From assembly GCA_907163375.1 (NCBI GenBank), contig CAJQUW010016962.1, positions 184,501-248,500 of the forward strand: a stretch of DNA of 64,000 bases. The letters are read 5' to 3'. This stretch comes from Prostheceraeus crozeri. Lineage: Eukaryota; Platyhelminthes; Polycladida; Euryleptidae. The translations under genes and the position numbers were made by a program. Below are positions 44,370 to 54,530 of this stretch, piece after piece. The notes beneath the pieces were generated by a model, which made no database searches, was not told the DNA's origin, and saw only the letters and a program-made list of their open reading frames with translations. The stretch's first letter is position 1; every line of letters begins with the position of its first letter.

Positions 44370-45149
44370 TCACTCCGTTCGATCACTCTCGAAAATATTT
44401 TCTATAACTCTTTCATGAATTTTTTTATCAATATTAATTGTAATAAATCCATAATCTTTTGACCAAGCATTGTTACACGATTGTTTAAATTCATCTTTAT
44501 TTCTTACACATAAATCTCTTAACAAATCACTTAAGTTTCTTGCATTTATTTCAAATAGTATAAATATATTTGCATTCTTTCTAATAACACTTCCGTCTAA
44601 TGAATACATACTTTGTGTTAAATAAAAAACACTACAGTTATTATGTCTACCTCTCGTGAAATAATTTCTCTGAACTGACTGATTTCTGTCATTAACACAA
44701 TCATCAAAAATTACACAATGTTTCATTGTTTTATCTAGTTTACTAGGATCTTGCATATTACCACTATCATCTATTAATTGTATTTTTATATGCTTATTTT
44801 TATTAGATTCTACTAACTGATTATTTTTTGTTGCTTCTTCACACCACGAACTTATTTCTTCTTCATCTTCAGATTTTTCATATTCTTTGAATAATGAAGC
44901 AATTGCAGTTTTTTTAAGATTATTTTCAAATCCATATTTTAAAAATTGATAGACGGGTTGTTCTGCTGTTGTTGTATAAATTATAAGATTATTATAATCC
45001 AAAAAATTTGGAGTCGTTAAAATTTTAAATAATAGATATGTTTTTCCACATCCTGATCTTCCACATATAACTGACAAAACTTTATTAGATAAATTTGGAT
45101 GATCATTAAATTTAAGTTTTTTTTTATTTAATGGAGGTAGTTCACTCAT
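44370..45149 (-). CDS. FtsK/HerA-type packaging ATPase, copy 2
   Basis: Whole frame of ~259 residues with Walker A GRSGCGKT and Walker B CVIFDDC, and the downstream TRGRHNN motif. The start at 45149 is preceded by ATTAAAAAATG. Confidence 0.88.
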   Translation of the reverse strand: MSELPPLNKKKLKFNDHPNLSNKVLSVICGRSGCGKTYLLFKILTTPNFLDYNNLIIYTTTAEQPVYQFLKYGFENNLKKTAIASLFKEYEKSEDEEEISSWCEEATKNNQLVESNKNKHIKIQLIDDSGNMQDPSKLDKTMKHCVIFDDCVNDRNQSVQRNYFTRGRHNNCSVFYLTQSMYSLDGSVIRKNANIFILFEINARNLSDLLRDLCVRNKDEFKQSCNNAWSKDYGFITINIDKKIHERVIENIFESDRTE

Positions 45150-45271
45150 TTTTTAATAAAAAATTTTATTTTTATTTTTTTGTTTCTAAAGAAGAAGAAA
45201 ATTAAACTTCTCTAGCTTCGCGTAGGAGTTTATACCTCTCGAACGGGAGTTTATACCTCCCGAACGGGAGG

Positions 45272-46060
45272 TTATACCTCTCGAACCAAAAGATCTATCA
45301 TAATCTCTTCACCTCCAAAATTTATTTCTTTTCCTTTTTCATCAGTGATTCTCATGTTAATGTTGTTAATAGTTTTTCTTGTAATAGGGAAATATATTAA
45401 TGTTTGTGGAATTACATTTAATCTATAACCAATGGGTACAGTAAAAGCTGGAAAACTGAATATTAAATTTGACAATTTACCATTTATATATCCTCCTTCA
45501 ATAATGTCACAATGTACAACAATTGAATTTATTTCAGTTATTTTTGGAATCTTCTCACCTAAATGATAACCTTGACTATAGGTTTGTTTATTAAATCCTA
45601 ATAGCTTTGACAATGATCTATCATGATTAAAATCAACTTGATGATTTTCGTCTAAAGTAAGAGAAAATTTATTGACTGCCGGTTCAACTGCAAAATGTAA
45701 TTGTTTCTTATCTTTAAATGGTATACCTAAATGTCTCTTAATTTCATTCGATATTGATTCAACTTCGTAAGAACCAGGAAGAAAAGTTAGTATTTTCCAT
45801 GTTTTGCCTTTATCAGTAGAATATCTAAATTGATCATTCACATCTTTTATAACATTTTGAATAGTGTTAAATGTAGAGAAACTAGTCAATGCAATTTGAT
45901 AATTTTTATTTTGTTCTAAATGTAGAATGGGTTCTAAATTACAAGTGTGTGATGAAGTAGTTGTTATAATTTTTAACGTCGTACTAAATTTTGATGAACC
46001 CAAAATCTCTGTCAATTTTTCTAAATGATCATTAATTTTGTCTAAATCTGCTGAACACAT
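45272..46060 (-). CDS. Penton-like minor capsid protein, copy 2
   Basis: Whole 262-residue frame with the single-jelly-roll signatures listed for 27531-28320, ending in LLVREV. A GC hairpin block (45225-45290) overlaps its 3' end. Confidence 0.86.
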   Translation of the reverse strand: MCSADLDKINDHLEKLTEILGSSKFSTTLKIITTTSSHTCNLEPILHLEQNKNYQIALTSFSTFNTIQNVIKDVNDQFRYSTDKGKTWKILTFLPGSYEVESISNEIKRHLGIPFKDKKQLHFAVEPAVNKFSLTLDENHQVDFNHDRSLSKLLGFNKQTYSQGYHLGEKIPKITEINSIVVHCDIIEGGYINGKLSNLIFSFPAFTVPIGYRLNVIPQTLIYFPITRKTINNINMRITDEKGKEINFGGEEIMIDLLVREV

Positions 46061-46127
46061 TTTTAAACTAAAAAAATTAAATAAATATTATAGATACAAA
46101 ATCGTAGATAAAAATCATAGATAAAAA

Positions 46128-46994
46128 TCATAGATAAAAATCATAAATAAAAATCATAGATAAAAATTGGAAACAACATATTTCGGCTATATTTTTATAA
46201 TCCTCTTCATTTAGAATTTTCTTTTCTAACAGTCTTTTCAATATAGCATGAATTTCATTGAAACTAGAATTATGTCCTTCTTTTATTGCAGATATTAAAA
46301 TATTTAATCTATTTAGTAATTCTTGTGGATCATCTGGTAAAAATATGGTTGTTTCTGTTTTCTGTTTTTCAGATAAACCTTTTCCTACTTTAACTCCCGT
46401 TGATAATAAATTTTCTAATTGTTTATAACGTCTAAGAGATTTTACTGCACCAACTCTGTCTAACATAGCTTTATATTTTATGAGATCTTCTACAGCATAA
46501 TTTTTTAAATCTGCTCCTCTTAAAAGATTAACAAAATTTCTATCTAAATTAAAAGGAGATTTATCTGGTGAAAAAATTAAACCTCGAAAAGGTTGTGGAA
46601 ATATTTCTTTTTGTCCGAGATAAAATCTAGGTATTATTTTTCCCTCTATAAATGAAATAGAATGTTCAAATTGCATAGATTTTGGTAATTTCTTATTAAT
46701 GTTTGATTCTAGTAATCCATAGTCATCTAATATAGTTTTGTGCTCTGGATCTGTTATATCAATTTGTTTATCATTATTTGTACTTTCTTTTTCAAGAGTT
46801 TTAAATGGTTTCATAGTTTTCTCAAAATCAGTTTTTACTTGCTCGGTTTGCTGCATTTTTTCAAACATATCAGATTGAATACCAGCTTTTATCATTCTAT
46901 GTTGAAGATGATTTTCTTTCATAATATTTCTTTGTTTTATTAACTCTTCTAATTGTTTTATTCTTTTAAAATTATCAGCTCTAATTTTATCCAT
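46128..46994 (-). CDS. Virion-type protein of unknown role, copy 2
   Basis: Whole frame of ~288 residues counted from MDKIRADNF. The C-terminal 20 residues are encoded by the ATAGATAAAAATC repeats (46085-46165), so the true family end is probably just before them. Shares the FLPDDPQELLNRLN and HAILKRLLEKK features described for 28390-29252. Confidence 0.6.
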   Translation of the reverse strand: MDKIRADNFKRIKQLEELIKQRNIMKENHLQHRMIKAGIQSDMFEKMQQTEQVKTDFEKTMKPFKTLEKESTNNDKQIDITDPEHKTILDDYGLLESNINKKLPKSMQFEHSISFIEGKIIPRFYLGQKEIFPQPFRGLIFSPDKSPFNLDRNFVNLLRGADLKNYAVEDLIKYKAMLDRVGAVKSLRRYKQLENLLSTGVKVGKGLSEKQKTETTIFLPDDPQELLNRLNILISAIKEGHNSSFNEIHAILKRLLEKKILNEEDYKNIAEICCFQFLSMIFIYDFYL

Positions 46995-47115
46995 TTTTAA
47001 AATATAATATTTGAATTTTGTGGTAACATTGGAATACAGCAAAAACATTTTACTGAACAAATTACTTTTTTATTGCTTTGTTGTTTGACATCTTTTCGTT
47101 TAAAGTTTTCTCGTT

Positions 47116-47793
47116 TTAAGTTTTGTTTAATAAAGTTTTGTTTAATAAAGTTTTGCTTAAATTTTCGCTTAAAGTTTTTAGCTCTTCTAAAAAAATTTTG
47201 TCATTTTCTTCATTAGAAATTTTACCATCACTAGAAATTTTGCCATCCTGTCTATTCTTATCATCAACTTTTTCGGACTGTAATTGAAAGGTTTGATTTA
47301 CTTCATTAGCTATTAGATCAAATTTTTCAATCTCATCTAACGTAATAACATTATCATCACATACTCTTTGAAAGTAGTAATGTAGTTTATCATAAACTTC
47401 CTTAATATGTAAATGCTTAGTTTTTAATGATTTTCGTTTCTTAGTTATTAAAGATTTATCTAACATTGTAACAAGTGAAGTTGCAAAAACACCCGTACCT
47501 GTTAAAGCTGTAGCAACTACTGGAATTACTAAAACACCAGAAGATATAACAATAGTGAGAGCGCCTAAACTTATTGTTAAGAATATGCCAATTCCTTGTG
47601 TTACATTCTTAACTTTAGACCATCTCTTTCTTAATTTTTTATAATGCTCTAATCTTAATAATAATTGAGATTCCTTATCTTTCATATAACGTACTCTATC
47701 TTTGTGTTTTTCTTTATTCATTTTTTCGATGTCCATTAAAGTAGAACTACGTTCATATGATAACGAAGGATATATTCTTGCGGTTTCTTCCAT
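47116..47793 (-). CDS. Two-helix membrane protein, copy 2
   Basis: Whole 225-residue frame from MEETARIYPS, with the paired hydrophobic segments at residues ~68-110 and the KTLLN-repeat tail. The upstream frame extends past this Met into the right-arm spacer, but TTTAAAAATGG at 47793 matches the other gene starts. Confidence 0.63.
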   Translation of the reverse strand: MEETARIYPSLSYERSSTLMDIEKMNKEKHKDRVRYMKDKESQLLLRLEHYKKLRKRWSKVKNVTQGIGIFLTISLGALTIVISSGVLVIPVVATALTGTGVFATSLVTMLDKSLITKKRKSLKTKHLHIKEVYDKLHYYFQRVCDDNVITLDEIEKFDLIANEVNQTFQLQSEKVDDKNRQDGKISSDGKISNEENDKIFLEELKTLSENLSKTLLNKTLLNKT

Positions 47794-48412
47794 TTTTAAA
47801 GAAATATTTTGAATAAATATTTTGAATAAATATTTTGAATACAATCTTCTGAATTTTGATTTAAATAGAAATACGCAGTTGTTTGTTTGGCGTATATTTC
47901 TAAGAACACAGTCAGACCAAAAGCTCTGGGAGAGGATGGGACGAAGAGGGAGAGAGAACAAAGGAATTGTTTGCCAGTATGAATCGTAGATTAGCAATTG
48001 AATTTTTTGTTTACTCCAGTATAGCTCTACTGCCCAATACCGATGCAATCGTACATGTTATGAGGATAAAAAACTACTCTTCATTCCACGAAAAATATCC
48101 TTTTTTGGGAAGAAATGCATCTTAATGCACATTTTAATTAGTTTTTGCAGAAGAAGTCGCTAATCTTAGTTTTGTTTCGCTTGACTTGGTTTGACGTTGA
48201 ACATTGAAGTGGTGACAGCTGCGGCGGCTTGTGGCAGACAATAGCGCCAATGCGGGTATGATTTAGTCGCTTCGCTGGGGCAAAGGTCATAAAGATTCTC
48301 TCTCTCTCAGGAACAGCTGCTGCCATTATTCCAAGTATTACAATTTCATTCTTACTGCTGTGCATTCATTCTATGAGCGTTCTACGAGACTGACTTTGTC
48401 TGCAATCACTTC
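47794..48412. other. Right-arm spacer, copy 2
   Basis: Same less AT-rich single-copy spacer as 30051-30669, including the 75-codon minus-strand frame at 48138-48365, for which no function can be proposed. Confidence 0.4.
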
Positions 48413-49071
48413 ATGTCTTCATCCTGGAATATATCATCAACACCTCTAGAACGAGCATTTGCAGTCTTCTGCGATTCAATTTTCCCTCTAATAGTTCCTG
48501 ACCAGCAAGCACTGTTTAAAGATTTGGCTGTAAACTTCATTGAAGAAAATTTGAAAAAGAAGAAAGCAACTGTTGACAAAAACAAAGAAGAGGAAGTGAA
48601 AGACCTTATTTCAAATTCATTTGTGGATACAGAGTTGGAGGAATTTTATCCGGAGAAAGTGGACTATTTTTCTATTCCTACCTGTATAGATTCGTTGAAA
48701 AAACTAATTTTGACAGAAAAGAGAGGTAACCAAAGATTGTTAATTTCATATATTAATCAAGGTAAGGTATTGTGTAAGTTGAAAACATTAATCAAGTGTT
48801 CATTTGTAAAGTTCATTAAATGTTTGAATGATGAACACCAAATCTATTTTTCTAGAACTATGTTAGTTTCTTAATCAAGTTGTATAGACTATCTCTCGAA
48901 TTCCCGAAACTCAATACTTCAACATTGAGTATTCATTTTGTTAAAAAGCACTTGAACCAAATTGAGGACTTTCTCACAAATGAAAAAGAAAAAAGACTGT
49001 TGGAATCTTCTGATGAAATTTGGGGAAAAAGAACTGGTGTAACTCAAGAAATAGACGAGTTAAATTTATGA
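48413..49071 (+). pseudogene. Right-arm protein of unknown function, copy 2
   Basis: Same protein as 30670-31507: MSSSWNISSTPLERAFAVFC at the start, Lys-rich helix, LLISYINQGKVLCKLKTLIK in the middle and a charged end (IWGKRTGVTQEIDELNL). It ends just before the palindromic array. Broken, with about one break. Confidence 0.48.
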
Positions 49072-49086
49072 AGTTTTGTAACTGTA

Positions 49087-49560
49087 TTTTCAGACTTCAG
49101 AGAACGTCGTTAATGTATTTTCAGACTATACTTTTAAAGTGAATGTGAGTAATTTATTTCAACCTTGTTCTGCTGAAGAATTTAAAGTTGAGAACAACGT
49201 TCTCACTTTGCAAGTGTATTTTCAGTCTATACTTTTAAAGTGAATGTGAGTAATTTATTTCAACCTTGTTCTGCTGAAGAATTTAAGTTGAGAACAACGT
49301 TCTCACTTTGCAAGTGTATTTTCAGTCTATACTTTTAAAGTGAATGTGAGTAATTTATTTCAACCTTGTTCTGCTGAAGAATTTAAAGTTGAGAACAACG
49401 TTCTCACTTTGCAAGTGTATTTTCAGTCTATACTTTTAAAGTGAATGTGAGTAATTTATTTCAACCTTGTTCTGCTGAAGAATTTAAAGTTGAGAACAAC
49501 GTTCTCACTTTGCAAGTGTATTTTCAGTCTATACTTTTAAAGTGAATGTGAGTAATTTAT
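49087..49560. repeat. 101-bp tandem repeat array with a palindrome in each unit
   Basis: About 4.5 units with starts at ~49115, 49216, 49316, 49417 and 49518. Each unit has CAGTCTATACTTTTAAAGTG, CAACCTTGTTCTGCTGAAGA and the inverted repeat GAGAACAACGTTCTC (6-bp arms, 3-bp centre). Related palindromes flank the array (near 49100 and GAGAACGCCGTTCT near 49585). Confidence 0.93.
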
Positions 49561-49672
49561 GAAAGTAAAGAAGAATGAAAAGAAGAGAACGCCGTTCTAT
49601 ATTTGTGTTTTGCTGTATCCATTTGTTCCAATATCGGATATAAAGGGGCTGATGGTTCTTTTGTTTTTTCAT

Positions 49673-50073
49673 CTTCCATTTTTAAAGAAATATTTTTAGA
49701 CACATGATATATTTTAAAAACCTAAAAAACGTCTAAACTCATGAATTTGAAATTCTCAACTTTTATGATTTTCGGTGTCCTGGAACGGTCATGATTTTGG
49801 GGGTGAAAATCGAACCGAAGGTTCTAGGGCTTCGCCCGATTGTAATTCTCAAATTTTGAGATTTTGAAAAATTTGAAAATTGGGTATTTTTAAAAACGCT
49901 TAAATTTTCGCCCTTCGACCTTCGGCCACGTGAAATTTGAAGTCTACCTAAATTTTTGAAATTTTTGAAATTTTGATTTTTTGAAAAAACCCGCAAAAGT
50001 GTGACATCCGGCGCAAGCGAAGCGAAGCAAAGCGAAGCGAAGCGTCGCGCCGGATGTCACACTATAAACTACT
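49673..50073 (-). repeat. Right terminal inverted repeat, copy 2
   Basis: Complementary to 15093-15493 with almost no differences. The hairpin GTGTGACATCCGGCGC...GCGCCGGATGTCACAC lies at 50000-50063. Ends CTACT before GCTGAG. Confidence 0.93.
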
Positions 50074-52198
50074 GCTGAGTGTTTTTAGCGAGTCGCTCAT
50101 TGGAATTGAAGAGTGTTGTGTCATCTGCATACATCACCAATTTACTCACTAGGCAGTCTGGGAGGTCGTTGATGTACAGCAGAAAAAGAGTGGGTTCCAA
50201 AATTGACCCTTGAGGAACTCCTACATTGACAAACTTGGTGGAAGACTTTTGGCCATCTAAGACGACAGATATCTGCCGGTCACTAAGGAAAGAAGCAAGA
50301 AGTTTGTGGAGTTGATCAGCAACTCCATAGGACTTTAGCTTCATAAGTAGTCCCTGATGCCAGACTTTATCGAATGCCTTGGAAATATCCAAGGCAACTG
50401 ATCTCGTCTCACCTTGTCTGTCAAGGACACGACTCACATGTTCAGTGACATATGAAAGAAGATCTGCAGTTGATTGAGAGTGCCTGAAGCCATACTGTTC
50501 TTCTGATAGAAGGTTCTCAGTTTCAAGGAAGTTAACAATGTGTTGGTTAATCATTGCTTCAAAAATCTTGCCGGCAATTGGAAGCAGGCTGATAGGACGG
50601 TAACTAGATGGAAGAGATGAGTCAAAACCTTTCTTTGGAACTGGAACCACGGAAGCTACTTTCCAACAAGAGGGAAACTCACCGGTGGATACACATCTAC
50701 TGAACAGTTTAGATAAAAGTGGAGAAAGCTCACGTGAGAGATGCTTGAAGACCGAAACCGGGATGCCATCTGGTCCACTAGACTTAGAGCTATCGAGACC
50801 GGCGATGATCTTTTTAATGTTTCGGACTGTGACTGAAGGAGGACTAACTGTCTCATCAGTGCGCGTGGGAATTGGAGGTGGAATTCTACCTCCATCGTCT
50901 AATGACGAATTCTTCGCAAACTCCTTGCAAAGAAGCTCGGCTTTGTCTGCTGAGGTTGTCGCCATAGAAGTACTGACTTCGGCATGACGGAGTGCTGAGA
51001 TGGAGGATTTGTTCCTATTGGTGACACTGTTGTAAATCCTCCAGAAGTCCTCAGAGCCAAGCTTTTGGGTAGCAATGGATTTCCGTACATACAAAGCGTA
51101 ACGGCTTTTGGCCTGATGTATGGTGTCCTTGCAATGTCTACGTGCGGTTTTGTACAATTCAAGATTGCCAGCGCTACTGTCACGCTTATACTTATGGAAA
51201 AAGTGGTCACGCTGGCAACTTGCAGCTGCACATTCTGGTGTAAACCAAGGTTGTGAGTGGGGCTTCATTTGGAAAGTACGGTGAGGAATGTAGGCCAACA
51301 TCCCTATCTGAAGCCACTCTGTCAGTTCTTGCGCCGACTTGTGGACGTTCTCGCTCAGAATCAAATTCTCAGCTTGAACTTGACTAAGAAAAGTGCAGAA
51401 GCCACACCAGTCTGCTTTGGAGAATTGATAAACTGTTCTATGGAAGGGTGCAGACGGTGTGGAGTAAATTTGTTTGCCAGAAACTGTGATAACACAGTGA
51501 TCAGACATGCCGAGGGGAGAAGTAACCTTGTGTGAAAAACAAGTTGCATTTGAGGTGAGAAACAGATCAAGGAGATATCCAGTATCCCCAGCTCGGTCAG
51601 GCACTCTGGTAGGACAAGTGACAATTTGACTAAGGTTGTGAGAGACAGCGAAATCCTGGGCTGCCTGACCGGAGAGATCGGTGGTGCGTGAGTGCACAAG
51701 CCAGTCAACATTGTGCACGTTGAAGTCACCGAAAACGGCAACTTCAGCGCTGGGATACTCATGTAGAAGAGAATCGATCTTGTCAGAAAGAACATTGAAA
51801 ATATCCGCATTAGTTGATGGAGAGCGGTATAGGAAAAATAGAAGAAGAGTGGTCTTCTGCAGCGGCGCAATGAAGGCAAGATACTCATGCCTTGGATCCT
51901 CTGAGCTACGAAGCCTTCTCAAGGGAAGGCTTGTCTTGGCATAGACTCCAAGACCATAACAAGGTGCTTTATCCATCCGGTGAAATATGTATCCATCAGG
52001 AGTAACGTCGCTTGATGACACACTGGGATCTAACCTGGTTTCCGACAGGGCTAGAAGATCTGGTGACTTACCTTGCAGGAAGACGTTGATGTCGTCGTAA
52101 TTGGACATCAGTCCTCTTACGTCGCTGAAGCTGATCCTGAGAGGGGTTTTGAGATTGACGGCTTGACTACGTTTCTTGTGTGTCTTTCTCATTTTCAT
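50074..52198 (-). pseudogene. LINE endonuclease and reverse transcriptase, N-terminal part
   Basis: Open for ~700 residues. Apurinic-type endonuclease motifs: LALSETRLDP, VFGDFNVHNVDW and GMSDHCVI. Reverse transcriptase motifs: SGPDGIPVSVFKHL, SYRPISLLPIAGKIFE, ALDISKAFDKVWH, GVPQGSILEPTLFLLYINDL and MYADDTTLF. The frame is cut at SNERLAKNTQQ by the Polinton-like element and continues at 15092-14314. It starts at 52198 with MKMRKTHKKRSQ. No ORF1-type gag was seen upstream. Jockey/CR1-group assignment rests on motif style, not on a tree. Confidence 0.88.
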
Positions 52199-52950
52199 AA
52201 TTTCTCATAGAATATCAATCAAATAAACGAAAATTATACTGTACAACAAAGTGATACAAGAAACTTTGGAAGGCATCAGAAAAACGTAAATAATAGCAAC
52301 AAAGCTGCAATAAATAATACCCAAAAAAGACACTTATAGGCACAGTTCATGTCGCAAAAGCTTGAAGAAACCCAAATGAGAACCCCTTTGCCGTAACAAT
52401 GGGTACAAGTCAGGTAGGCCACAGAGGAACCGGATACAGCTACACGGGCGAAACCCCTCAGTAAAGCTACCCACGCATGTCCGTGGCAGTGGAACTGTAC
52501 CGCCTTTTTTCGAGCAGTTGACTGGGCCTGCCTCCCAAAGCATTACCAGTGGGTTCGGAACCCTCGAACTACCTGACGCCCGTATGCCGTGAATACGTTG
52601 GATCTGTCACACCTTAACCTGCAACAAATGGGGAAGTGCAAAAGAGAGCAATGGAAGGAAGTTCGATCACAAATTAGCCAAATAAGTGCCATGCCCAGAA
52701 ACCTGATTCAACAACATGAAACATCTGATGACTGTTCATATCTCGCGAACCAGGGGGGTGGTGTTAATTGGGACGGCCGAAGCCTACCACACATTTAAAA
52801 TAAACAAACGTGGAGAAAAAGAATGAAAAATTAATCAAACATAAATAAATTCAATGACCAGTAAAATAAAAATAATATTCCAGAGCCTGCTAGTTAGCCG
52901 GAGCACGGTCACAAACCGCCGACAATAAACCTTTCCGACAAGGTAGAACC
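52199..52950 (-). mobile_element. Probable 5' region of the LINE
   Basis: Non-coding or weakly coding leader of the LINE, moderately GC-rich (TGTCCGTGGCAGTGGAACTG on the plus strand). A minus-strand frame at 52334-52543 (KGGTVPLPRTCVGSFTEGFR) resembles the leader of related LINEs. The 5' end is placed only approximately. Confidence 0.5.
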
Positions 52951-53982
52951 CAAAGAAGCATGAGCTTCAGACGACAAAGCCTTATTGTGACTCCGTTTTC
53001 ACACTTTCATCGCTTTGAGGCCGCAGGTTGAGTGAGAAAGGGAAATATATGATATTGAGAGTATTGTTCAATTTCAACCATTGGCTATTTTGAACTTTCC
53101 CTGTTTATTGCAATTCAATCCTGCGCACATAACATAATAAACATAATAAAGAGGCTCTACGCGTTGTGAATTTTTTTGATCGCAAGACTATGAATAATCA
53201 TATAGAAGAAATGTGTGGTGAAGAGATTTCATAGTGCGTCATATTTCGTGTGTTCACTTTTTAATGATAAGTTTCATTTGTTCTAGGTTAGTCATCGTTG
53301 CAGTGTAAATACCCATTCATGATTAAAAAAAACACTAATTTCGAAAGATTTTTGAAATGTTTCCGGATTGTGATAATAAATTTCCTTGCTATTTGTGATG
53401 CCAAACTGGCTAAATGTGCTGAAAAGCAACTTATGAGTGGAAAATGCAAAAGAGACTAATAAGATTGATTTGTGCAACTCAAACATGCGTATATGACATG
53501 TGGAAGATTTTCCTTCAAAAGCAACCACTCCAATGTAACTGTGAAACAGTGTTCTACAGCTCTAAGTAATTCCAGTCATGATTATGAAAAGGAAGGACAA
53601 TTGGTACATGCCCGGAGAATTTAAATGATGAGGAGCAGAAAATGTGATAAAGTGAATTTTGATGTGCTATTACTACTGAAAGAATAAACAGCATTTAATC
53701 AAAAAATGAAATCCTGATCCTCTTTTCGACATTAAGGTGATCATGGTTTATACATAGATTTCACATTTATGAATTCATGAAGGTCGGTCTGAAGTTTTAA
53801 AAGCGTCACAGTAAAAGTTCGACAAGGAAAGCCGACCGAAGACCCTTCTCCAGTATGGGGAGGGAAAATTAAAACAAATGAAACCCTCTGCGTAAATGAG
53901 TGAGAAATGGGTGATGCCACGATTCGCGCTGTCATCATGTCTTCAGATTACTCAATAAAACGTATCTCTTCCTTCATTTCAG
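52951..53982 (+). other. Probable host intron
   Basis: AT-rich sequence without a gene, ending in a pyrimidine-rich tract and AG (CTTCCTTCATTTCAG) at 53982. If the exon call at 53983 is right, this and the upstream elements lie in an intron of that host gene. Confidence 0.4.
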
Positions 53983-54070
53983 GCAATTAGAAAATCAACT
54001 GGAAACGGTGTGGCAGGCGGCAATCAATGATAACAAGCAGCTGCGTGCACAGCTGATCGACACGTTATGA
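53983..54070 (+). CDS. Last coding exon of a host gene (coiled-coil C-terminus)
   Basis: A 3' splice site (TTCCTTCATTTCAG) is followed by an open frame of 28 codons beginning QLENQLETVWQAAINDN and ending RAQLIDTL, then TGA at 54068. The first base (53983) completes a codon split by the intron. The sequence is a charged leucine-spaced helix, as at the end of a long coiled-coil protein. Codon use is less AT-rich than the surroundings. A polyadenylation signal follows at 54334. Upstream exons are not found in the window. The protein family is not recognised. Confidence 0.55.
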
Positions 54071-54360
54071 TAATATGAATTCCGTCCTGGCGATGTATTC
54101 TGCACTCTAACTTTCATGTCTGCAACTTCATCTCTGAAAGCAACTTATAGAATATTTTTATATTTCATTTTTAATCAATTCGAGACTATTCTACGAATCT
54201 CGACCTCGTCTATGTACTTTACACTGAAGTAAACGAAACTGTACGTGCCATGTACATATTCCGTTTCATCAAGGTTCGTCTGGCTACGAAGCTAATTCAA
54301 TATACTATTCACGTACCTGTGTCATATCACATGAATAAACAATGTTTCAATTTAACACGG
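54071..54360 (+). other. Probable 3' UTR of the host gene
   Basis: AT-rich sequence from the stop codon to just past the AATAAA signal, without open frames. Confidence 0.45.
54334..54339 (+). terminator. Polyadenylation signal
   Basis: AATAAA 264 bp after the stop codon of the exon at 53983-54070, the first such hexamer on the plus strand after it. Confidence 0.45.
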
Positions 54361-54530
54361 AATTTTTATATTCAACATATTGGTTCTATGAAGGAAGAAG
54401 GAATATGAACGGTTAATCAAATGTGTGCGACTGCACATTTCAACACCAACATTAGAGGCTTAGTGCCAGGGATTCAATTATCTGAATTTCATTCTGATGA
54501 TTAATCATTATTCAGGCTTAGCCTATACGC

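Larger units (their letters stand above)
32777..50073. mobile_element. Polinton-like element, copy 2, broken
   Basis: A 17.3-kb near-identical repeat of 15093-32554 in the same orientation. It begins at the gap with the first base of the terminal repeat and ends at 50073, followed by GCTGAG and the LINE. Gene order is the same. As written about eight breaks are present, some in the noisy first ~800 bp. Most of the right-hand genes look whole here. It is probably the same insertion as copy 1 assembled twice. Confidence 0.92.
14180..52950 (-). mobile_element. Jockey/CR1-like LINE, split by the Polinton-like element
   Basis: One non-LTR retrotransposon on the minus strand. Its 5' region and the endonuclease plus most of the reverse transcriptase are at 50074-52950, and its C-terminal third and 3' end (AT-rich, with an A run in the element's sense near 14186) at 14180-15092. 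The two halves join in frame at the 6-bp target duplication, so the LINE was present before the Polinton-like element entered. Without the insertion it is about 3.7-3.8 kb. Outer boundaries are approximate, because I found no clear flanking duplication. Confidence 0.85.

Noticed and set aside
49087-49560. CRISPR-like array
   Set aside because: Whole 101-bp units repeat, including the would-be spacers; the setting is eukaryotic and there are no cas genes.
49087-49600. Steroid-receptor-type response elements
   Set aside because: The palindrome GAGAACAACGTTCTC resembles AGAACA-n3-TGTTCT, but the half-site spacing differs by two bases.
15093-50073. Two independent insertions of the same element
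   Set aside because: Both copies have the same flank and target duplication, which independent insertions would not share.
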